The notes: generated by a model not told the origin, from the sequence alone. DNA of 64,000 bases from Streptomyces sp. R21 (GCF_041051975.1 NZ_CP163435.1:3906001-3970000), one strand, 5' to 3'. Numbered from the stretch's first letter, positions 22,929 through 31,046 are shown. Translations and numbers: made by a program.

Positions 22929-23387
22929 CCCCTCCCCGGGGTGGGCGGGCAAACCCCGGTCACCCTCTTCTTCCTTGTCGCCCGGCGTGGGTGCTGGGCG
23001 GGGGTGGGTCACGCAACTCGGCGCTAGCGAGGCGCCGCCTGCGCCCACCCGTGCCGCCCCAGCGGCACGATTGCCCGCAGGGAGGACGGACCCGCCGCCC
23101 CGCAGCCCCCACGCACCCGCAGTCGCCCACCGGCGCAAGGGGCCGTGCCGGTACGTTCCTGCCCGTCGCGTAGCAGACCGCCCGCCAAGTCCCGCCGTGT
23201 ACCAACCCCGGGCAGTACGCCCACGCGGCGACGGGCAGAACGTACCGGCACGGCCCCGACCCACCCACCGGCCGCACCGCGAACGGCGCCCCGCCAGAGA
23301 AAGGCACACGGGGAACCCGGAACCGATCCCGCCGACCCCCGCGTCTTGGGGGTCGTGCAGCGTCAAGGCTCAGACGGCGGCAGTGCC
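22929..23387. other. Intergenic region between the AfsQ lipoprotein and VanZ genes
   Basis: 459 bases, most of which is the inverted-repeat element described separately. The last ~120 bases (23263-23387) form the leader of the VanZ gene. A CTTGGGGGTCGTGCAG segment precedes it without an obvious ribosome-binding site. No coding signal. Confidence 0.6.
22935..23262 (+). repeat. Intergenic repeat element, copy A
   Basis: Strongly similar to the reverse complement of 29203-29622. The right part is a large stem-loop: GGGGCCGTGCCGGTACGTTC... (23139-23170) pairs with ...GAACGTACCGGCACGGCCCC (23225-23256), about 30 base pairs with a one-base bulge, around a ~55-base loop. The left part carries a second conserved block (22970-23090). 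No ORF with coding character. Confidence 0.8.
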
Positions 23388-23906
23388 GTGACCCGCGTCC
23401 GTGTGGCAGGAGGTGTCCTCCTGGTCGCACACCTCGCGCTCGTCGCCTGGCTCATGCTGCGCCCCTTGGACGTCCCCTGGGTGAGCGCGGCCAACCTGCG
23501 CCCGTTCGCCGGCATCAGAGCCGACCTCGCGCTCAGCCCCCAGGAGGCGGCCCGCCGCATCGGCGAGGGCCTCGCCCTCCTCGCCCCCCTCGGGGTGCTG
23601 CTCCCCATGGCAGGCGGCAAGCTCACCGTCTCCCCGCTCGGCTCCCTGCTCCGCACCTTCGCCGCCGGCGCCCTGATCTCCACAGGCATCGAACTCCTGC
23701 AGACCGGCGTCCCCGGCCAGGTCGTCGACATCGACTCGATCCTGCTGAACTCGGTCGGCGTCGCCCTGGCCCACCTGGCGATCGTGCCCGCCGCAAGGGC
23801 CCGGCTCCGCCGAAGGGCCGAGACGCGGCAGAGCAGGGCCCTCCCCCGGGAGGAACCGGCTCAGGGTCGGACCCCGACGATTCCCAGGGTCGGGATCGCA
23901 CCGTAG
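23388..23906 (+). CDS. VanZ-family membrane protein
   Basis: 172 residues with four hydrophobic segments: VRVAGGVLLVAHLALVAWLML, a second near residues 62-80 (LALLAPLGVLLPMAG), LGSLLRTFAAGALISTGIELLQ, and SILLNSVGVALAHLAIVP. The VanZ signature is present as GVPGQVVDIDSILLNSVG. VanZ-like proteins are linked to low-level glycopeptide tolerance but their activity is unclear. The C-terminal ~40 residues are Arg/Pro-rich. GTG start at 23388; little upstream evidence to choose among starts. Confidence 0.85.
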   Translation: MTRVRVAGGVLLVAHLALVAWLMLRPLDVPWVSAANLRPFAGIRADLALSPQEAARRIGEGLALLAPLGVLLPMAGGKLTVSPLGSLLRTFAAGALISTGIELLQTGVPGQVVDIDSILLNSVGVALAHLAIVPAARARLRRRAETRQSRALPREEPAQGRTPTIPRVGIAP

Positions 23907-24017
23907 AGCGACGCTTCGCCCGCTTCGTCTCCGTAACGTTGTAGACATCGAAGCCGCGGAAAATCCCGGCCGAGAACCGACATCTACGACCGACTCACGG
24001 TTCACGAAGGAGCCACC

Positions 24018-24218
24018 ATGACCGCCATTGCCCGCCCCACCAACGGCCGGATGATCGGCGGAGTGTGCGCAGCGCTGGCACGGCGCTTCGGCACCTCCGC
24101 GACCACGATGCGCGTGATCTTCGTGCTGTCCTGTCTGCTCCCGGGCCCGCAGTTCCTGCTCTACATAGCGCTGTGGATCCTGTTCCCGTCCGAGGACAAG
24201 GCCCGCACGGCCTGGTAA
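24018..24218 (+). CDS. PspC-domain membrane protein (66 aa)
   Basis: Complete small PspC-domain protein: RPTNGRMIGGVCAALARRFG...TTMRVIFVLSCLLPGPQFLLYIALWILFPSED. It has the amphipathic helix with GGVCAALA, then one strongly hydrophobic segment. PspC proteins sense or adjust the membrane stress response. Well placed GAAGGAG ribosome-binding site before the ATG. Followed by a very long hairpin terminator. Confidence 0.92.
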   Translation: MTAIARPTNGRMIGGVCAALARRFGTSATTMRVIFVLSCLLPGPQFLLYIALWILFPSEDKARTAW

Positions 24219-24234
24219 GGCAGCCGCACACGCC

Positions 24235-24282
24235 GTACGCCGGTGGGGCGCACCCGAACCAGGGTGCGCCCCACCGGCGTAC
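24235..24282. terminator. 21-bp perfect hairpin terminator after pspC
   Basis: GTACGCCGGTGGGGCGCACCC (24235-24255) pairs perfectly with the segment at 24262-24282 around a six-base loop. It serves both the plus-strand pspC gene and the convergent minus-strand gene. Confidence 0.85.
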
Positions 24283-24298
24283 GTACGACAGAGTCGGC

Positions 24299-24658
24299 TC
24301 AGCCGAGCGGCAGACCGTTCAGCGGCAGACCGTGCGTCGGCAGACCGCTGTTGGCCAGCGGCAGCCCGCCGAGCAGCCCCGCCACCGGCGCGGTCGGCCC
24401 GTCGGCGAGGATGCGCGCGGCGGCGGGCTGAGCCGCGGCCACGCCCGCACCCAGCGCGCTCTGCCCCTGGGCGAGCGCCTCGCCCGCGCCGGGCAGCGCC
24501 TTGGCGACGTTCTCCGCCGGCAGCGTCTGGGTGACGGTGCTCAGCGCCGAGGAGGCGTCCGGCACGGCCGGCGCCGCGTTCGCGGCACCCGCGCCCGCAG
24601 CGGCGAAGGCGGCACCGAGAGCGGCGACACCGAGGGTCTTGGCAGCAGACTGCTTCAT
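24299..24658 (-). CDS. Small secreted Ala/Leu-rich protein, unknown function
   Basis: 119 residues. Signal peptide KQSAAKTLGVAALGAAFAAAGAGAANAA with a likely Ala-x-Ala cleavage site. The mature part is rich in Ala, Gly, Pro and Leu, with repeated GLP(L/T) units at the C terminus (GGLPLANSGLPTHGLPLNGLPLG). No known domain. The gene resembles that at 17631 in style (signal peptide, low complexity, alone on the minus strand). The ATG at 24658 is favoured because the signal peptide starts there. Confidence 0.75.
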   Translation of the reverse strand: MKQSAAKTLGVAALGAAFAAAGAGAANAAPAVPDASSALSTVTQTLPAENVAKALPGAGEALAQGQSALGAGVAAAQPAAARILADGPTAPVAGLLGGLPLANSGLPTHGLPLNGLPLG

Positions 24659-24743
24659 TTTGAATGCGTCCTTGGATCCGTGAGACGGGGAGGTGAGCGG
24701 TCCAAGACCGTAAACACGCAAAGCCGCCCTCCGCAAACATCAA

Positions 24744-24776
24744 AAAGCGGACGAGTCGTGAAGACCCGACCGCTTT
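24744..24776 (-). terminator. Probable terminator of add
   Basis: AAAGCGG (24744-24750) and CCGCTTT (24770-24776) form the base of a hairpin with further pairing inside (GAGTC/GACcC). It lies 53 bases after the add stop on the minus strand. Confidence 0.5.
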
Positions 24777-24829
24777 CTGATTCCCTCATCCACCTCCAAA
24801 CCCGCAGATAACCGCAGGTGGGATGGGTT

Positions 24830-25945
24830 CTATCGGAACAGCCATTCGGCTTTCAGTTCGGCATAGCCGGGCTTGATCACGTCATTGATCATGGCCAGTC
24901 GTTCATCGAAAGGAATGAATGCTGACTTCATAGCATTGACCGAGAACCAACCGAGATCATCGAGCGTGTAACCGAATGCCTCGACAAGGTGCTCGAATTC
25001 CCGGCTCATGCTGGTACCCGACATGAGGCGGTTGTCCGTGTTCACGGTCGCCCGGAAATGCAGCTTCCGCAGCAGCCCGATCGGGTGCTCCGCGTATGAG
25101 GCGGCGGCGCCGGTCTGGAGGTTGGAGCTGGGGCAGAGCTCCAGCGGGATGCGCTTGTCGCGGACGTAGGAGGCGAGCCGTCCGAGCTTCACCGAGCCGT
25201 CGGCGTCGACCTCGATGTCGTCGATGATGCGGACTCCGTGTCCGAGCCGGTCGGCGCCGCACCACTGCAGGGCCTGCCAGATGGACGGCAGCCCGAAGGC
25301 CTCCCCGGCGTGGATCGTGAAGTGGTTGTTCTCGCGCTTGAGGTACTCGAACGCGTCGAGGTGCCGGGTGGGCGGGAACCCGGCTTCCGCACCGGCGATG
25401 TCGAAGCCGACGACGCCCACGTCCCGGTAGCGGTTGGCGAGTTCGGCGATCTCCAGGGCACGTGCGGCGTGCCGCATGGCGGTGAGCAGCGCGCCGACGC
25501 GGATGCGGTGGCCGTTCTCCTTCGCCCGCCGCTCGCCTTCCCGGAAGCCCTCGTTGACGGCCTCGACGACCTCTTCGAGGCTGAGCCCGGCCTCCAGGTG
25601 CTGTTCGGGCGCGTACCGCACCTCGGCGTAGACGACACCGTCCTCGGCGAGGTCCTCGGCGCACTCGGCGGCGACCCGGAAGAGGGCCTCGCGGGTCTGC
25701 ATGACGGCGCAGGTGTGCGCGAAGGTCTCCAAGTACCGTTCCAGGGACCCGGAGTCGGCGGCCTCGCGGAACCAGAGGCCGAGCTTGTCGGCGTCGGTCT
25801 CGGGGAGACCCTCATAGCCCGTTTCGCGGGCGAGTTCGACGATCGTGCCGGGGCGCAGGCCCCCGTCGAGGTGATCGTGCAGCAGGACCTTGGGTGCCCG
25901 GCGGATCTGTTCCGAGCTCGGGATGTTCGGGATCTGGCTCGTCAT
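24830..25945 (-). CDS. add: Adenosine deaminase
   Basis: 371-residue zinc-dependent deaminase that turns (deoxy)adenosine into (deoxy)inosine. Zinc ligands HDHLDG (His23, His25), the catalytic Glu in FTIHAGEAFG, LGHGVRI, CPSSNLQTG and Asp in VNTDNRLMSG are all present. The 3' end of the gene (24830-24960) is less GC-rich than the rest. The ATG at 25945 is six bases after a TATGGT -10 hexamer with no ribosome-binding site, fitting a leaderless message. The CTACGCGCGTAG operator sits 17 bases upstream, as for pnp and deoC. Confidence 0.95.
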   Translation of the reverse strand: MTSQIPNIPSSEQIRRAPKVLLHDHLDGGLRPGTIVELARETGYEGLPETDADKLGLWFREAADSGSLERYLETFAHTCAVMQTREALFRVAAECAEDLAEDGVVYAEVRYAPEQHLEAGLSLEEVVEAVNEGFREGERRAKENGHRIRVGALLTAMRHAARALEIAELANRYRDVGVVGFDIAGAEAGFPPTRHLDAFEYLKRENNHFTIHAGEAFGLPSIWQALQWCGADRLGHGVRIIDDIEVDADGSVKLGRLASYVRDKRIPLELCPSSNLQTGAAASYAEHPIGLLRKLHFRATVNTDNRLMSGTSMSREFEHLVEAFGYTLDDLGWFSVNAMKSAFIPFDERLAMINDVIKPGYAELKAEWLFR

Positions 25946-25961
25946 TTCCGCACCATAGCGC

Positions 25962-25973
25962 CTACGCGCGTAG
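25962..25973. promoter_or_regulatory. Operator CTACGCGCGTAG upstream of add
   Basis: Perfect 12-bp palindrome, four bases upstream of the TATGGT -10 hexamer (minus strand, 25957-25952). Third identical copy of the nucleoside-gene operator. Confidence 0.77.
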
Positions 25974-26058
25974 AGCTCCGGTAACGCCGATCCGTCGATA
26001 CGCAACGGTGACCCTGCGGACGGGTGGCGTACACCGTCGCTTCTGACACTGTTCTGTC

Positions 26059-26820
26059 ATGGCACAGCAAGCGACGCCGGTTCGCAGGGCCCGGCTGGGG
26101 AGGGCGCTCGGCCCGGAACCGACGGCGGTGAGCGGGGTGGTGCTGCTGCTCCCGGCCGGCGACGAGGTCTCGGCCCGTAAGCCGTCCCCCATGACAGCGA
26201 CCGCCTCCGTACGGACGCTGGGGCGCCGCCTCATGCGGACGGGACGGACGGACGGCCTGGTCACCCATGTGGTGCACTACCGGTTTCGGGGCTGGAACGG
26301 CAGCGAGGCACATCTCGCCCGCGACGCGGCCTGGGCCGCCGACGAGGTCGTACGCCGCTACGGTGACGTCCCCGTCTGTCTGGCCGGGACGGACATGGGC
26401 GGCCGGGCCGCACTGCGCGCGGGCGGACACGACGCCGTCCACTCCGTACTGGCGCTCGCCCCTTGGCTGCCCGAGGAGGACGTGGCCGCGCCACCCGAAC
26501 CGGTGAAGCAACTGGCAGGGCGGCGCGTGATGATCGTGCACGGCACCAACGACGCCCGCAGCGACCCGGAGCTGTCCTTCCGGCTCGCGGCGCGCGCGAA
26601 GAAGGTCAACCGGGACATCTGCCGCTTCGAGGTGCACTCGGACGGGCACGCGCTCTCCCAGCACCGGGCCGAAGTCCTGTCGCTGGCCGAGGACTTCGTG
26701 CTGGGCACGCTGTTCGGCCGGTCCTTCTCGCGCCCGGTCGAGGACGCGTTCGCCGCGCCGCCGCCACTGGGGCTGCGGATGCCGCTGGCGGCGGGGTTCG
26801 GGCAGTCACTGCGGCACTGA
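26059..26820 (+). CDS. Alpha/beta-hydrolase-fold protein with Asp at the nucleophile position
   Basis: 253 residues. The core strand VSGVVLLLPAGDE, nucleophile elbow CLAGTDMGGRAAL (Gly110-Thr-Asp112-Met-Gly114), acid MIVHGTNDARSDPE (Asp165) and His in HSDGHALS (His197) give a dienelactone-hydrolase-like layout. The elbow has Asp where most family members have Ser, like haloalkane dehalogenases and epoxide hydrolases, or it may be inactive. Substrate unknown. Leaderless start is likely, with CACTGT six bases before the ATG. Convergent with the LysR gene. Confidence 0.8.
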   Translation: MAQQATPVRRARLGRALGPEPTAVSGVVLLLPAGDEVSARKPSPMTATASVRTLGRRLMRTGRTDGLVTHVVHYRFRGWNGSEAHLARDAAWAADEVVRRYGDVPVCLAGTDMGGRAALRAGGHDAVHSVLALAPWLPEEDVAAPPEPVKQLAGRRVMIVHGTNDARSDPELSFRLAARAKKVNRDICRFEVHSDGHALSQHRAEVLSLAEDFVLGTLFGRSFSRPVEDAFAAPPPLGLRMPLAAGFGQSLRH

Positions 26821-26837
26821 CCGAGGCCGGTCGGGCG

Positions 26838-27800
26838 TCAGTCGGGCAGCAGGTGGCCCCGGCGTGAGAGCAGGAACTTCTTGAAGGCGGCCACCGGTGG
26901 GGTGTCCGGGTGGCCGTCGAGCCAGGCGACGCCGATCTCGCGGGCCGCGCGCGGGGCCGTGACCGTCAGCTCGACAACTCCCGGGCGGGGCACGGCCGGT
27001 GGCGGCAGCAGAGCGACTCCGAGACCGGCCGCCACCAGTCCTCGTAGCGTCTCGGCCTCCTCGCCCTCGAAGGCGATACGCGGCTTGAACCCCGCCTCCT
27101 TGCACAGGTCGTCGGTGATACGGCGCATGCCGTAGCCGGGTTCGAGGGTCACGAAGGTCTCGTCGGCCGCCTCGGCGAGGCGCACGCGCTTGCGGGCGGC
27201 CAGGCGGTGGTCGGCCGGTACGACCAGCCGCAGCTTCTGCTCGTCGAGGCGGCGGGCCACCAGGTCGGGCGCGTCCGGCACGGGCGAGGTGAGGCACAGG
27301 TCCAGTTCGCCCGAGCGCAGGCCCTCAAGCATCGCCTCGCCGTAGTTCTGGACGAGACTGAAGCGGACCCGGGGGTGGTCGGCGCGGAAGGCACGGATCA
27401 GGCCGGGGACCGTTTCTGAGCCCATCGTGTGCAGGAAGCCGAAGGCGACCTTGCCGGTGGCCGGGTCGGCGTCCGCGCGCACCTCGTCGGCCGCCCGCTC
27501 GATCTCGGCGAGCGCGCGCTCCACCGACGTCAGGAATGTCCGCCCGGCCGCCGTCAGCGAGACCGTGCGGCCGTGCCGGGCGAACAGGTCCACGCCCAGG
27601 TCCTGTTCGAGGCGGACCATCGCGCGCGACAGCGTCGACTGCGGGACCTGCATCTCCTGCGCGGCCCGGGTGACGTGCTCGGTGCGGGCGACTCCGGCGA
27701 AGTACGCCAGGCGTGGGGCGAGCAACCTCGACATGCCCGCACTGTCTTCTGTGTCACTGGACGGTGACAGACGACCCTCTGACCTCTGCTGATGCACCAT
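26838..27800 (-). CDS. LysR-family transcriptional regulator
   Basis: 320 residues. N-terminal helix-turn-helix (LLAPRLAYFAGVARTEHVTRAAQEMQVPQSTLSRAMVRLEQDLG), then a periplasmic-binding-protein-type effector domain (GKVAFGFLHTMGSETVPGLIRAFRADHP...). Probably controls the divergent MFS gene; the 62-base gap includes CCATG-type inverted elements and AT-rich bases suited to a LysR site. The ATG at 27800 is favoured; an internal ATG at 27734 starts directly at the helix-turn-helix. Effector unknown. Confidence 0.88.
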   Translation of the reverse strand: MVHQQRSEGRLSPSSDTEDSAGMSRLLAPRLAYFAGVARTEHVTRAAQEMQVPQSTLSRAMVRLEQDLGVDLFARHGRTVSLTAAGRTFLTSVERALAEIERAADEVRADADPATGKVAFGFLHTMGSETVPGLIRAFRADHPRVRFSLVQNYGEAMLEGLRSGELDLCLTSPVPDAPDLVARRLDEQKLRLVVPADHRLAARKRVRLAEAADETFVTLEPGYGMRRITDDLCKEAGFKPRIAFEGEEAETLRGLVAAGLGVALLPPPAVPRPGVVELTVTAPRAAREIGVAWLDGHPDTPPVAAFKKFLLSRRGHLLPD

Positions 27801-27862
27801 GGGAACGATTATGGCGATTCCATGCATTGGACGGATGAAGGGCTGCTGTTTAGGTTCGAGAC

Positions 27863-29179
27863 ATGCCTTCCGCCAGTACCGGGGCGTCCACCGTCGTGGA
27901 CGCCGCCGTCGCCGTTCCTGCCGTCTCCACCGCCGTTCCTGCCGCCTCCGTCGCGTCTGTCGCATCTGTCGACATCGACTCCCGGATGGCCCCCGGCGGG
28001 CCCGGATACCGGCGGATGAGCTTCGCGCTCTTCCTCGCCGGGGTCGCGACCTTCGCGCTTCTGTACTCCACGCAGGCGCTGCTGCCGCTCGTCTCCGGCG
28101 ACTTCGGAGTGAGCGCGAGCGAGGCGAGCTGGACGGTGTCCGCGGCGACCGGCGCGCTGGCGCTGTTCGTGCTGCCGATGAGCGCGCTCTCGGAGCGGTT
28201 CGGGCGGCGTACGTTGATGACGGCGTCGCTCGCCGTCGCCGTGACGGTCGGCATGCTGGTCCCCTTCGCCCCCTCGATCGGCGCCCTCATCGCACTGCGG
28301 GCGGTGCAGGGTGCGGCCCTCGCCGGGCTTCCGGCCTCCGCGACGGCCTACCTCGCGGAGGAAGTGCGGCCCAAGGCGCTGATCACCGCGATCGGTCTGT
28401 TCGTCGCCGGCAACAGCGTCGGCGGGATGAGCGGGCGCGTCATCACCGGGTGGGTCGCGCAGGAGTGGGGCTGGCGGGTCGCCGTCGGCGTGATCGGGGT
28501 CGTCGCGGTCGCCTGCGCGGTCGCGTTCCGGCTGCTGCTGCCCGCGCCGCGGCACTTCGTGGCGGGGTCGCTGCGGCCTCGGGTGCTGGCCCGTACCGTC
28601 CGTGACCACCTCGGGAACCCGTTGCTGCGGCGGCTGTACGCGATCGGCGCGCTGTTCATGATGGTGTTCGGCGGGGTGTACACGGTGATCGGGTACCGGC
28701 TGACCGAGGCGCCGTTCTCGTTGCCGCAGGGTGTGGTCGGGTCGATCTTCCTGGTGTATCTGGTCGGTACGGTCTCCGCTTCCACGGCGGGGAAGCTGGT
28801 GGGGCGGCTCGGGCGGCGGGGGGCGCTGTATCTCGCGGGCGGTACGACGGCGTCGGGGCTGGTGCTGTCGCTGGCCGACTCGTTGGTGCTTGTTCTGCTC
28901 GGGCTGGTGCTGATCACCGCGGGGTTCTTCGCGGGGCATGCGGTCGCGTCGTCGTCGGTGAGCCACACCGCCAAGCGGGGGCGGGCGCAGGCGTCCGCGC
29001 TGTATCAGTCGGCGTACTACGTGGGGTCCAGTGCGGGAAGCACGCTGGGGGCGGTTGCGTTCCACTCGGGCGGGTGGGGTGGGACCGTCTCGCTCGGGCT
29101 GCTGGCTGTGGTGGGGGTTGTGGGGATCACTGTGGTCGGGTCTCGAGCGGCTCGGCGTCCCGCTGGCGGGGGCGCCTGA
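27863..29179 (+). CDS. MFS transporter, YnfM-like
   Basis: 438 residues, twelve predicted spans after a ~45-residue Ala/Val/Ser-rich N terminus. It has FLAGVATFALLYSTQALLPLVSGDFGVSASEASW at TM1/2 and the loop motif ALSERFGRRTLM. Such LysR-MFS pairs usually export small metabolites or drugs; substrate unknown. The ATG at 27863 is first in frame, but the low-complexity N terminus makes a later start possible. Divergent from its LysR gene. Confidence 0.87.
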   Translation: MPSASTGASTVVDAAVAVPAVSTAVPAASVASVASVDIDSRMAPGGPGYRRMSFALFLAGVATFALLYSTQALLPLVSGDFGVSASEASWTVSAATGALALFVLPMSALSERFGRRTLMTASLAVAVTVGMLVPFAPSIGALIALRAVQGAALAGLPASATAYLAEEVRPKALITAIGLFVAGNSVGGMSGRVITGWVAQEWGWRVAVGVIGVVAVACAVAFRLLLPAPRHFVAGSLRPRVLARTVRDHLGNPLLRRLYAIGALFMMVFGGVYTVIGYRLTEAPFSLPQGVVGSIFLVYLVGTVSASTAGKLVGRLGRRGALYLAGGTTASGLVLSLADSLVLVLLGLVLITAGFFAGHAVASSSVSHTAKRGRAQASALYQSAYYVGSSAGSTLGAVAFHSGGWGGTVSLGLLAVVGVVGITVVGSRAARRPAGGGA

Positions 29180-29759
29180 CGCCGGGCGCCTGCGGGTGCG
29201 TTGTGGGTCGGGGCCGTGCCGGTTCGTCTTGCCCGTCGCCGCGTGGGCGTACTGCCCGGGGGCTGAATACGGCGAGACTTGGCGGGCGGTCTGCTACGCG
29301 ACGGGCAGAGACGTACCGGCACGGCCCCTTCCGTGCGTACGCGACTGCGGGTGCGTGGGGGTGGCCAGCGGCTGTCACCTCCGGTGGGCGACTGCGGGTG
29401 GTACCTCGCTTGCTGCGGGCACGCGGTGCGGGCTGGGGCAGCTTCCCACCCAGCGGCGGCGCCGGTCCGTCCTCCCTGCGGGCAGTCGTGCCGCTGGGGC
29501 GGCACGGGTGGGCGCAGGCGGCGCCTCGATAGCGCCGAGTTGCGCGACCCACCCCCGCCCAGCACCCACACCGGGTGACAAGGCAACCAGGGGCGCCCGG
29601 GGTTTGCCCACCCACCCCCGGTGGCGGCTGGTTGCCAGGTCACCGTGACCTGGGGGTTTTGCTGGTGCGGGGGCCATTGTCAGTGGGCTGCGGTAGCTTC
29701 CGGGGTGTCGGCACAACGGTGCGTCGGCACGACGGAGACAGCCACAGGGGTGGGTTGGC
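29180..29759. other. Intergenic region between the MFS and SnoaL-type sigma genes
   Basis: 580 bases, nearly all of it copy B of the repeat element (29203-29622). The last ~135 bases hold the sigma gene's leader, with GGGGTGGG before the ATG. No coding signal in the rest. Confidence 0.6.
29203..29622 (-). repeat. Intergenic repeat element, copy B (inverted relative to copy A)
   Basis: Reverse complement closely matches 22935-23262, with about 110 extra bases in the middle. The large stem is conserved: 29210-29239 pairs with 29298-29328. Several stem positions differ from copy A yet pairing is largely kept. Confidence 0.8.
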
Positions 29760-30767
29760 ATGAGCGACGGTACGGCGACTGGTACGGACCTCGACGTCCG
29801 GCTGGAGAAGCACCGGGTGGAGCTGACGGGGTACTGCTACCGCATGCTCGGCTCCTCCTTCGAGGCCGAGGACGCGGTGCAGGACACGATGGTCCGCGCC
29901 TGGCGCAGCTACGACAAGTTCGAGGGCCGCTCCTCGATGCGGTCCTGGCTGTACCGGATCGCGACGAATGTGTGCCTGGACATGCTGAACGCGGGGAACA
30001 AGAGGGCCCGGCCCATGGATCTGACAGCGCCTTCGCCGCTGGCCCAGGCGGCGCTCAACCCTCGTGCGGACAACACATGGCTGGAGCCGATGCCCGACGT
30101 CCGGGTGCTGCCGACGGTCAGCGACCCGGCGGAGGCCGCGGTGGCCAAGGAGTCGGTGCGGCTGGCCTTCATGGCCGCGCTGCAGCAACTGCCGCCCAAG
30201 CAGCGGGCCGTGCTGATCCTGCGCGAGGTGCTGGCGTGGAAGGCCAGCGAGGTCGCCGAGCTGCTCGGCACGACCGTCGCCTCGGTCAACAGCGCGCTCC
30301 AGCGGGCCCGTGCGACTCTCGCCGAGAGCGACGGCGAGGGTGCCGACGCCGCCACCTCCGACCCGCTCGACGAGGAGCAGCAGAAGCTCCTTGAGCGCTA
30401 TGTCGCCGCCTTCGAGGGGTACGACATGACGGCGCTGACCGCGCTCCTCCACGAGGACGCGATCATGACGATGCCGCCGTTCGACCTGTGGCTGCGCGGC
30501 ACGGACGACATCACCGGCTTCATGACCACGCTGGGCGCCCCCTGCGAGGGCTCGCGCCTGGTCGCGGTCGAGGTCAACGGACTGCCGGGCTTCGCGCAGT
30601 ACAAGCCGGACCCGGAGTCGGGCGGCTTCGTGCCGTGGGCGGTGCAGGTGCTGGAGATCTCAAAGGGGCGGATCACCGGGTTCCACTGCTTCCTGGACAC
30701 CGCCCGCTGGTTCCCGCTCTTCGGGCTGCCCGTCAGCCTCGAAGCGGAGGCCGACCAGGTCGAGTAG
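29760..30767 (+). CDS. ECF sigma factor with C-terminal SnoaL-like domain (SigG/SigX5 type)
   Basis: 335 residues. Sigma region 2 (LTGYCYRMLGSSFEAEDAVQDTMVRAWRSYDKFEGRSSMRSWLYRIATNVCLD) and region 4 (LPPKQRAVLILREVLAWKASEVAELLGTTVASVNSALQRAR) are followed by a ~130-residue NTF2/SnoaL-like domain (LLERYVAAFEGYDMTALTALLHEDAIMTMPP...W...G). This architecture lacks a classical anti-sigma factor; the SnoaL domain is thought to modulate activity in such sigma groups. It overlaps, tail to tail, a STAS-domain gene by 108 bases. Confidence 0.9.
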   Translation: MSDGTATGTDLDVRLEKHRVELTGYCYRMLGSSFEAEDAVQDTMVRAWRSYDKFEGRSSMRSWLYRIATNVCLDMLNAGNKRARPMDLTAPSPLAQAALNPRADNTWLEPMPDVRVLPTVSDPAEAAVAKESVRLAFMAALQQLPPKQRAVLILREVLAWKASEVAELLGTTVASVNSALQRARATLAESDGEGADAATSDPLDEEQQKLLERYVAAFEGYDMTALTALLHEDAIMTMPPFDLWLRGTDDITGFMTTLGAPCEGSRLVAVEVNGLPGFAQYKPDPESGGFVPWAVQVLEISKGRITGFHCFLDTARWFPLFGLPVSLEAEADQVE

Positions 30768-31046
30768 GGCGCGCAGGGCCGGGTCGGGGTCCCGCAGCCG
30801 TATCCGGCCCCCGGCCCGCCGGGCGGCGAGCTCCAGTCTGGCCAGTACGTCGACGGCGGCGAGGCCCGGCGGCCCGATCCCCGCGACGTCACAGACCACG
30901 ACCCCGTCGCCGGTGGCCTCCAGCAGTGCGCGCACGTCGTCGCACAGCCGGGGTACGTCGTCCCGGCGGACGGGTCCCGGCAGCGCGAGTACGGCAGGTG
31001 TCGTGGCATCCACGCTCGGTAGACCGGCGGGAGGCGCCGAACTCAT
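30660..31046 (-). CDS. STAS-domain protein (anti-sigma factor antagonist-like)
   Basis: 128 residues with a compact STAS domain: AVLALPGPVRRDDVPRLCDDVRALLEATGDGVVVCDVAGIGPPGLAAVDVLARLELAARRAGG. The usual phosphorylatable Ser after the DxSG-type loop is not obvious (AGIGPPGL), so classic SpoIIAA-type switching is doubtful. The last ~30 residues are read antisense to the 3' end of the convergent sigma gene and are not STAS-like, so the functional end may be near residue 100. The ATG start has no strong ribosome-binding site. Confidence 0.7.
   Translation of the reverse strand: MSSAPPAGLPSVDATTPAVLALPGPVRRDDVPRLCDDVRALLEATGDGVVVCDVAGIGPPGLAAVDVLARLELAARRAGGRIRLRDPDPALRALLDLVGLRFEADGQPEEREPAGGVQEAVEPGDPPL

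Noticed and set aside
22970..23260. Possible small proteins encoded by the repeat element
   Set aside because: The frames differ between copies A and B and the conserved feature is the base-paired stem, so the element is more likely RNA/DNA structural than coding.
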